A stretch of DNA of 64,000 nt from Modestobacter sp. VKM Ac-2984. Its GTDB lineage: Bacteria > Actinomycetota > Actinomycetes > Mycobacteriales > Geodermatophilaceae. Below the pieces are notes generated by a model that searched no databases, was not told the origin of the DNA, and worked only from the letters and a program-made list of their open reading frames with translations. Below, one piece after another: positions 59,705-64,000 of the stretch. The stretch spans positions 218,257 through 282,256 of the forward strand of contig NZ_JAPVBJ010000007.1 of assembly GCF_026967985.1 (NCBI RefSeq). The letters are read 5' to 3'. Every line of letters starts with the position of its first letter. The first letter of the stretch is position 1. A program made the position numbers and the translations under genes.

Positions 59705-60985
59705 TCAGCCCAGCAGCTGGGCGACGGTGTAGATGACCAGGCCGGCCAGGCCGCCCACGACCGTGCCGTTCACCCGGATCCACTGCAGGTCACGCCCGAC
59801 CTGGAGCTCGATCCGCCGGCTGGTCTCCTCGGTGTCCCAGCGGGCCACCGTGGTGCCCACCAGGTCGGCGACGTCGCCGGAGAACCGCTCGACGGCGTAC
59901 CCGGCAGCCCGCTGGGTCTGCCGCTGCACCAGTTCGCGGATGGTCGGGTCGCTCTGCAGCAGCTCCGCGCCGGACCGGATCAGCCCGACCACCCGCGCTC
60001 GCAGCTCGGAGTCCGGGTCGGCTGCGGCGGTGATGACGGCGTTCTTCGCGGTGGTCCACAGCGAGCCCGACCAGGTGCGCACGGCCGGGTGGTCCAGCAG
60101 CTCCTCCTTGAACCGCTCGACCCGGGCCGCGGCCTCGGGGTCGGTGCGCAGCGTGTGCACGTAGGCCCGCAGCCGCTTGTCGTAGCTGCGGCGCAGCTCG
60201 TGCCGGGAGTCCTCGCCCACCTCGGCGAGGAAGCCCTGGAGCAGGTCGAACACCCGGTCGAACACCCGGTCGTCGACCCAGTCGGGCACCCAGACGGGGG
60301 AGGCGTCGCCGAGCCGGGTGCGGAACACCAGCCGGTTGTCGGCCAGGAAGTTCGCCAGCCCGGTGAGCGCCGCGGAGAGCACCTCCTGGTGCCGGTCGCC
60401 GTCGATGACGAGCTCGATGCCCCGGGCCACGGCGGGGGCAGCGGGGGTCTCGCGGAGCTTCCGGTCGACCAGGGCGGCGACGGCGGGCTGCAGCTCGTCG
60501 TCCTTCAGCAGGTCGGTCAGTCCGCCGAGGGCGGCGCCGGCGTCGCCGGCGAGCCGCTCGGCGCGACCGGGGGAGGCCAGGAAGGCGCCCAGCCGGCCGG
60601 GGACGTCGACGGTGGCCAGCCGTTCGTCGACGACCGCCCGGGTCAGGAAGTTCTCCCGCACGAAGGTGCCCAGGCTCGTGCCGATCTGGTCCTTCTTGCG
60701 CGGGATGATCGCGGTGTGCGGGATCGGCAGCCGCAACGGGTGCCGGAACAGCGCGGTGACGGCGAACCAGTCGGCCAGCGCCCCGACCATCGACGCCTCC
60801 GCGGTGGCCCGCACGTACCCGACCCAGGTGCCGGTCTCCTCGCCCAGCAGCACGCAGACCAGGAAGACCAGGGCCGCGAGCAGGAACAGCCCGGTGGCCA
60901 GCCGCTTCATCTTCGCCAGGTCGCGGGCGCGCTGGGGGTCGTCGAGCGACTCCACCAGCGGGGTGGTCAGCTGGGGTCCCGGCAC
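59705..60985 (-). CDS. DUF445 membrane protein
   Basis: Predicted 426-residue protein with an N-terminal membrane helix (about residues 30-49), a large charged helical domain with DUF445 hallmarks (WVGYVRATAEASMVGALADWFAVTALFRHPLRLPIPHTAIIPRKKDQIG) and a final membrane helix GGLAGLVIYTVAQLL. GTG 60985 follows a TAGGCT box by 7 nt. The stop is 9 nt from the convergent cupin gene end. Function unknown. Confidence 0.88.
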   Translation of the reverse strand: MPGPQLTTPLVESLDDPQRARDLAKMKRLATGLFLLAALVFLVCVLLGEETGTWVGYVRATAEASMVGALADWFAVTALFRHPLRLPIPHTAIIPRKKDQIGTSLGTFVRENFLTRAVVDERLATVDVPGRLGAFLASPGRAERLAGDAGAALGGLTDLLKDDELQPAVAALVDRKLRETPAAPAVARGIELVIDGDRHQEVLSAALTGLANFLADNRLVFRTRLGDASPVWVPDWVDDRVFDRVFDLLQGFLAEVGEDSRHELRRSYDKRLRAYVHTLRTDPEAAARVERFKEELLDHPAVRTWSGSLWTTAKNAVITAAADPDSELRARVVGLIRSGAELLQSDPTIRELVQRQTQRAAGYAVERFSGDVADLVGTTVARWDTEETSRRIELQVGRDLQWIRVNGTVVGGLAGLVIYTVAQLLG

Positions 60986-60992
60986 CCGTCCG

Positions 60993-60998
60993 AGCCTA
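60993..60998 (-). promoter_or_regulatory. -10 box for leaderless transcription of the DUF445 gene
   Basis: On the minus strand TAGGCT ends 7 nt before GTG 60985. GGACGG in between is a weak ribosome site at a short distance. Confidence 0.45.
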
Positions 60999-61032
60999 GG
61001 CGTCGGGTCGGGGGAGCCCTCCTGCGGACGTG

Positions 61033-61075
61033 CGACGACCCCGGGGCCGAGGGGGGCTCGGCTCCGGGGTCGTCG
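61033..61075. terminator. Hairpin terminator after the HtrA-type gene
   Basis: Arms 61033-61051 and 61057-61075 pair over 19 bp with one G-U and a 5-nt G loop. It lies about 65 nt after the protease stop (minus strand) and in front of the DUF445 promoter. A second weaker hairpin is at about 61087-61133. Confidence 0.75.
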
Positions 61076-61138
61076 GTCGGAGGAGGTGGCCCTCTGCCCC
61101 CGACCCGAGCTCGCGGGGGAGGGCAGAGAGGGCCGGCC

Positions 61139-62617
61139 TCAGTTCGAGGTCTCGTCCAGGGTGACGTCGACCTCGGAGCTGTCCCCGTCGCGGCGGACGG
61201 TCAGCGTGATCTCGTCGCCGGGCTGGGCGCTGCGGATCGCGGCGGTCAGCTCGGTGGAGGTCGTGATCGGCCGGTCGCCCACCGCGGTGATCACGTCGCC
61301 GGCCTGCAGGCCGGCCTCGTCGGCGGCAGAGCCGTCGGAGACCGTGGCCACCAGGGCGCCCTCGCCCACGGCGGAACCGGAGTCGGCCGCGGTGCGGGCG
61401 CTCACCCCGAGCAGGGCGTGCGTGGCCGAGCCGGTGTCGATGATCTGCTCGGCGATCCGCTGCGCGGTGTTCGACGGGATGGCGAAGCCGACGCCGATGT
61501 TCCCGCTGGTCGTCTCCTGACCGGGCAGGCCGGTGCTGGCGACCGAGGCGATCGCGGTGTTGATGCCGACGACCTCCCCGTCGGCGTTGACCAGCGCACC
61601 GCCGGAGTTGCCCGGGTTGATGGCCGCGTCGGTCTGCAGGGCGTCGATCACCGTGCTCTCGTCCTGCGTCGACCCGGCCTGCACGGCCCGGTTGGTGGCG
61701 CTGATGATCCCGTCGGTGACCGTGTTGGTCAGGCCCAGCGGCGCACCGATGGCGACCGCAAGGTCACCGACCTGGACCGCCTCGGAGTCGGCGAAGACCG
61801 CCGCGGTCAGCCCGGCGGCGTCCGACAGCTTGACCACGGCGAGGTCGTTGCTCGGGTCGGTGCCGACGACGGTGGCGTCGTAGACGGTCCCGGCGGAGGT
61901 GCGCACCTGCACGGTCACGTCGTCGGTGCCGTTGTTCAGGCTGACCACGTGGTTGTTGGTGAGCACGTAGCCGTCCTCGGACAGGACGACGCCGGAGCCC
62001 GACCCCGAGCCCGCGGCGGCGCTCACGTAGAGGGTGACGACGCTGGGGGCTGCCGCGGCGGCGGCGGCCGTCGTGCTGGTGGCCCGCTCGGCGTCCTCGA
62101 TGACGACCGGCTGCGTGGTCGTCCCGCTGGCGCTGACCACGGTGTCCACGTCGCTCAGCGCGACCACGCCGGCGCCGGCGCCGCCACCGATCAGCGCACC
62201 GGCGACCAGACCGGCCACGCCCAGCCGCCAGCGCCCGGTCCGCCGCGCCGGCTGGAACGGCGCGGTCGCGGCCGGGAAGGGCTGCGGGCCGTAGACCGGC
62301 TGCGGGAAGGCCGGGGTCTGGAAGGCGGGGGGCACGGCACCGGCCGGCGCACCCGCCCCGGTGGCGCGCTGGTACCCGGGGGTGCCGTAGCCGGTCGGCG
62401 GCCACGGCTGGTGGGCCGTGGCCGGGCCGGGCACCGGCTGGGTGGCCGACGGCTGCTGCGCGGTCGGGAACTGCTCGGTCGGTGCGTTCATCGGCTGCTC
62501 GGAGCCGGTGGTCTGGGGGGCGGACGCCGGGCGGCTCTGCTGTGGCGCCCAGCCGGAACCGGCACTGCGGTCGGTGCCGTGGCCCGTCTCGTCGGCCGGA
62601 CGGTTCTGCTCACTCAC
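61139..62617 (-). CDS. HtrA/DegP-like S1C serine protease with PDZ domain
   Basis: Membrane-anchored quality-control protease facing the outside. Residues 1-128 are a Pro/Gln/Gly-rich cytoplasmic tail, then a membrane helix (131-153), the trypsin-like domain with His223 (TNNHVV), Asp258 (NDLAVVK) and Ser338 (GNSGGAL), and a C-terminal PDZ domain (GDVITAVGDRPITTSTELTAAI). Length 492. GTG 62617 has GAGGAGGG upstream. This layout is shared by mycobacterial PepD/HtrA proteins; no linked two-component genes are seen. Confidence 0.94.
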   Translation of the reverse strand: MSEQNRPADETGHGTDRSAGSGWAPQQSRPASAPQTTGSEQPMNAPTEQFPTAQQPSATQPVPGPATAHQPWPPTGYGTPGYQRATGAGAPAGAVPPAFQTPAFPQPVYGPQPFPAATAPFQPARRTGRWRLGVAGLVAGALIGGGAGAGVVALSDVDTVVSASGTTTQPVVIEDAERATSTTAAAAAAAPSVVTLYVSAAAGSGSGSGVVLSEDGYVLTNNHVVSLNNGTDDVTVQVRTSAGTVYDATVVGTDPSNDLAVVKLSDAAGLTAAVFADSEAVQVGDLAVAIGAPLGLTNTVTDGIISATNRAVQAGSTQDESTVIDALQTDAAINPGNSGGALVNADGEVVGINTAIASVASTGLPGQETTSGNIGVGFAIPSNTAQRIAEQIIDTGSATHALLGVSARTAADSGSAVGEGALVATVSDGSAADEAGLQAGDVITAVGDRPITTSTELTAAIRSAQPGDEITLTVRRDGDSSEVDVTLDETSN

Positions 62618-62858
62618 GGGAAGTCCCTCCTCACGGCAGGACCTCCCCGCCGCGCAGACTCCACTGTGCTCCCCCGGACTGGCTCGAGACTGGTGGCGAG
62701 CTGTGAGTTCCCTGGGTGCCGCAGATCCGTTCGGGCGGCGGGCGACCGCCGTCCGGACCGTGCGGTCGTCGCCTCGCCACCTCGGCAGGGGTGATCAAGC
62801 ACGACACGGGGAAAGGGAGGGCCAGCTCTGCCCACCGCCTGCTCCCTGGAGGCCACCG

Positions 62859-63506
62859 GTGCCCCTCCGTGCCCTGCTCACCCGCTCCGCCCTGGGCCTG
62901 CTCGTGCTGTTCGGTGGAGCACTGGCGGCGATCGGCGGGGTGTCGCTCGGGCTGCCCGGCCTGATCGCCGTGGCGCTGGCCGCGGCCGTCGCGGCCTGCC
63001 TCGGTGCGGGCATCGCCCGGGACGCGGCAGTCCGGGACCCGGGGCAGGCGGCACTCGACGCCGCCTGGCGCAGCGCCGTGGCCACCGTGGCCGTGCTGCT
63101 CCTGCTCAGCGGCTGTGCCGTGGTGGCGGGCGGCGCCATCACGGTGCTGCTCGTGGCGATCGGGCTGCTGGCCGTGCTGGTCCGGTGGGCGGTGCGGTCG
63201 GTCCGGGCCGACCGGCGGGGCGCACCAGCTGTCGTGCTGCCACTGACCACGGACGACGGCTGGGTGCGGGCGCTGTCTGTGCCGGCGCTGGGCCGGGAGT
63301 GGGTGCGCACGTCGGCGGCGCTGGCCGAGACCCGCGAGCCGGTGGCCCGGCAGCAGCTGGTGCACCGCCGGCAGGAGGCCCTGGACGAGCTGGAGCGCCG
63401 CGACCCCGAGGGCTTCGCCCGCTGGCTCGCCGCCGGGGCGACCGTCGACAGCGACCCGGCGCAGTACGTCTCCGGTGACCCCACGGCCGGCTACGACGCA
63501 GCCTGA
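62859..63506 (+). CDS. Membrane protein with acidic/charged C-terminal domain, unknown function
   Basis: Predicted 215-residue protein. Four hydrophobic segments (about residues 10-28, 30-47, 71-89 and 90-105) come first, then a soluble domain with PLTTDDGWVRALSVPALGREWVRTSAAL and RQQLVHRRQEALDELERRDPEGFARWLAAGA. GTG 62859 has GGAGG 6 nt upstream. I do not recognise the family; the RRQEALDELERRDP segment resembles the membrane-adjacent regions of small uncharacterised actinobacterial proteins. A tRNA gene follows. Confidence 0.75.
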   Translation: MPLRALLTRSALGLLVLFGGALAAIGGVSLGLPGLIAVALAAAVAACLGAGIARDAAVRDPGQAALDAAWRSAVATVAVLLLLSGCAVVAGGAITVLLVAIGLLAVLVRWAVRSVRADRRGAPAVVLPLTTDDGWVRALSVPALGREWVRTSAALAETREPVARQQLVHRRQEALDELERRDPEGFARWLAAGATVDSDPAQYVSGDPTAGYDAA

Positions 63507-63549
63507 CCCGACCGGCCGCCGGGTCTCCGGCGAACCCGTCCGGCCCCGG

Positions 63550-63555
63550 TAACCT
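63550..63555 (+). promoter_or_regulatory. Probable -10 box of tRNA-Thr(TGT)
   Basis: TAACCT lies 10 nt before the tRNA, giving a leader of about 4 nt. No -35 is evident. Confidence 0.5.
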
Positions 63556-63565
63556 CCTCCGGGTC

Positions 63566-63637
63566 GCCCCATTAGCTCAGTGGTAGAGCACCCGCCTTGT
63601 AAGCGGAAGGTCGTCCGTTCAATCCGGACATGGGGCT
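63566..63637 (+). tRNA. tRNA-Thr (anticodon TGT)
   Basis: Acceptor GCCCCAT pairs with ATGGGGC; D-stem GCTC/GAGC; anticodon stem has four pairs plus one C-A mismatch around loop CTTGTAA (anticodon TGT at 63598-63600, reading ACA); T-stem GTCCG/CGGAC with loop TTCAATC. Discriminator T, no encoded CCA. Second threonine tRNA of the window. Confidence 0.96.
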
Positions 63638-63723
63638 CCACCCCGCTCGCGGGTCACGTCCGGCCGTGCCAGGGTCGAGACCGAGCGCTGCCGCCCGGGC
63701 AGCCGGCGTCGAGGAGTCCCGTC

Positions 63724-63933
63724 GTGAGCGACCACGTGTACCGGCTGAGCGAGATCGTCGGCAGCTCCACCACCAGCGTGGACGACGCCATCCGCACGGC
63801 CGTGCGCAAGGCGTCGGAGACGGTGCGCAACATCGAGTGGTTCCAGACCCAGGAGATCCGCGGGCACGTCGTCGACGGCGAGGTCGCCCACTTCCAGGTG
63901 ACGATGAAGATCGGCTTCCGCGTCGAGGACTGA
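63724..63933 (+). CDS. Dodecin family flavin-binding protein
   Basis: A 69-residue protein with the dodecin pattern: VYRLSEIVGSSTTSVDDAIRTAVRKASETVRNIEWFQTQEIRGHV, then a last strand FQVTMKIGFRVED. Dodecins form hollow dodecamers that store riboflavin, FMN or CoA; the Trp (W in EWFQ) stacks on the flavin. GTG 63724 gives the family length; GGAGTCCC lies upstream. The last 67 bases of the window after its stop hold nothing I can identify. Confidence 0.93.
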   Translation: MSDHVYRLSEIVGSSTTSVDDAIRTAVRKASETVRNIEWFQTQEIRGHVVDGEVAHFQVTMKIGFRVED

Positions 63934-64000
63934 CTGTGAGCATGGCGGGGCCGGCTCGTAGCTGGTGAGCTGGCGCCGGCAGCGGTAGGTGTGACTCCAG

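Overview
The window is a very GC-rich actinobacterial chromosome segment. Gene families, GTG starts, ATGA/GTGA overlaps and gene order point to a Geodermatophilaceae-type organism (Blastococcus, Modestobacter or Geodermatophilus relatives); the genus is an inference. From about 24.5 kb to 59.3 kb the order ftsH-folE-folP-folB-folK-DUF3180-DUF6779-DUF2520-panC-panD-(nadB-nadC)-coaX-lysS-lsr2-clpC-mutY-membrane protein-disA-radA-lipoprotein-carD-ispD-ispF-cysS-rlmB follows the Mycobacterium tuberculosis Rv3610c-Rv3579c block, with local insertions. I see no prophage, IS element or CRISPR array.

Layout. 1-3.65 kb: end of a Tad/Flp pilus or pseudopilus operon (tadA partial, tadB, tadC, a DUF4244 pilin-like peptide, two TadE-like proteins, the last lacking a stop before it runs into the opposite gene). 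3.65-6.17 kb (-): MrfA/Hrq1-type helicase. 6.4-8.6 kb: membrane proton pyrophosphatase, with a CRP-type palindrome upstream. 8.7-10.6 kb: a putative type VII secretion pair (EspC-like peptide with YxxxD, and a WXG-containing alpha/beta hydrolase). 10.8-18.2 kb: topA, a methyltransferase, an MFS-thymidylate kinase fusion and DNA polymerase III delta prime. 18.25 kb: tRNA-Thr(CGT). 18.5-24.3 kb: soluble pyrophosphatase (-), a PBP4-type carboxypeptidase with a very long Ala/Glu-rich N-terminus, a DUF2342 metallopeptidase, tilS, hpt. 24.5-29.5 kb: ftsH and the folate operon.

29.5-33.2 kb (-): a complete OpuC-type compatible-solute ABC transporter whose binding lipoprotein appears circularly permuted; this is the most striking observation. 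33.6-44.2 kb: DUF6779 membrane protein, an SDR (-), pantothenate, NAD and CoA genes, lysS, lsr2. 44.5-52.5 kb: clpC, mutY (-), a secreted protein, a 57-bp repeat pair, disA, radA and a lipoprotein (-). 52.6-55.1 kb: iron-sulfur photolyase and a UbiA prenyltransferase, inserted between the lipoprotein and carD. 55.2-59.7 kb: carD, ispD, ispF, cysS, rlmB and a cupin. 59.7-64 kb: DUF445 protein and HtrA-type protease (-), a membrane protein, tRNA-Thr(TGT) and dodecin.

Most of the window is housekeeping: cofactor synthesis (folate, pantothenate/CoA, NAD, MEP isoprenoids), translation (lysS, cysS, tilS, rlmB, two tRNA-Thr), genome maintenance (topA, mutY, radA, disA, MrfA-like helicase, photolyase), proteolysis (ftsH, clpC, HtrA) and pyrophosphate removal by both a soluble and a proton-pumping enzyme. 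Several genes have a TANNNT box 6-7 nt before the start codon, which suggests leaderless transcripts.
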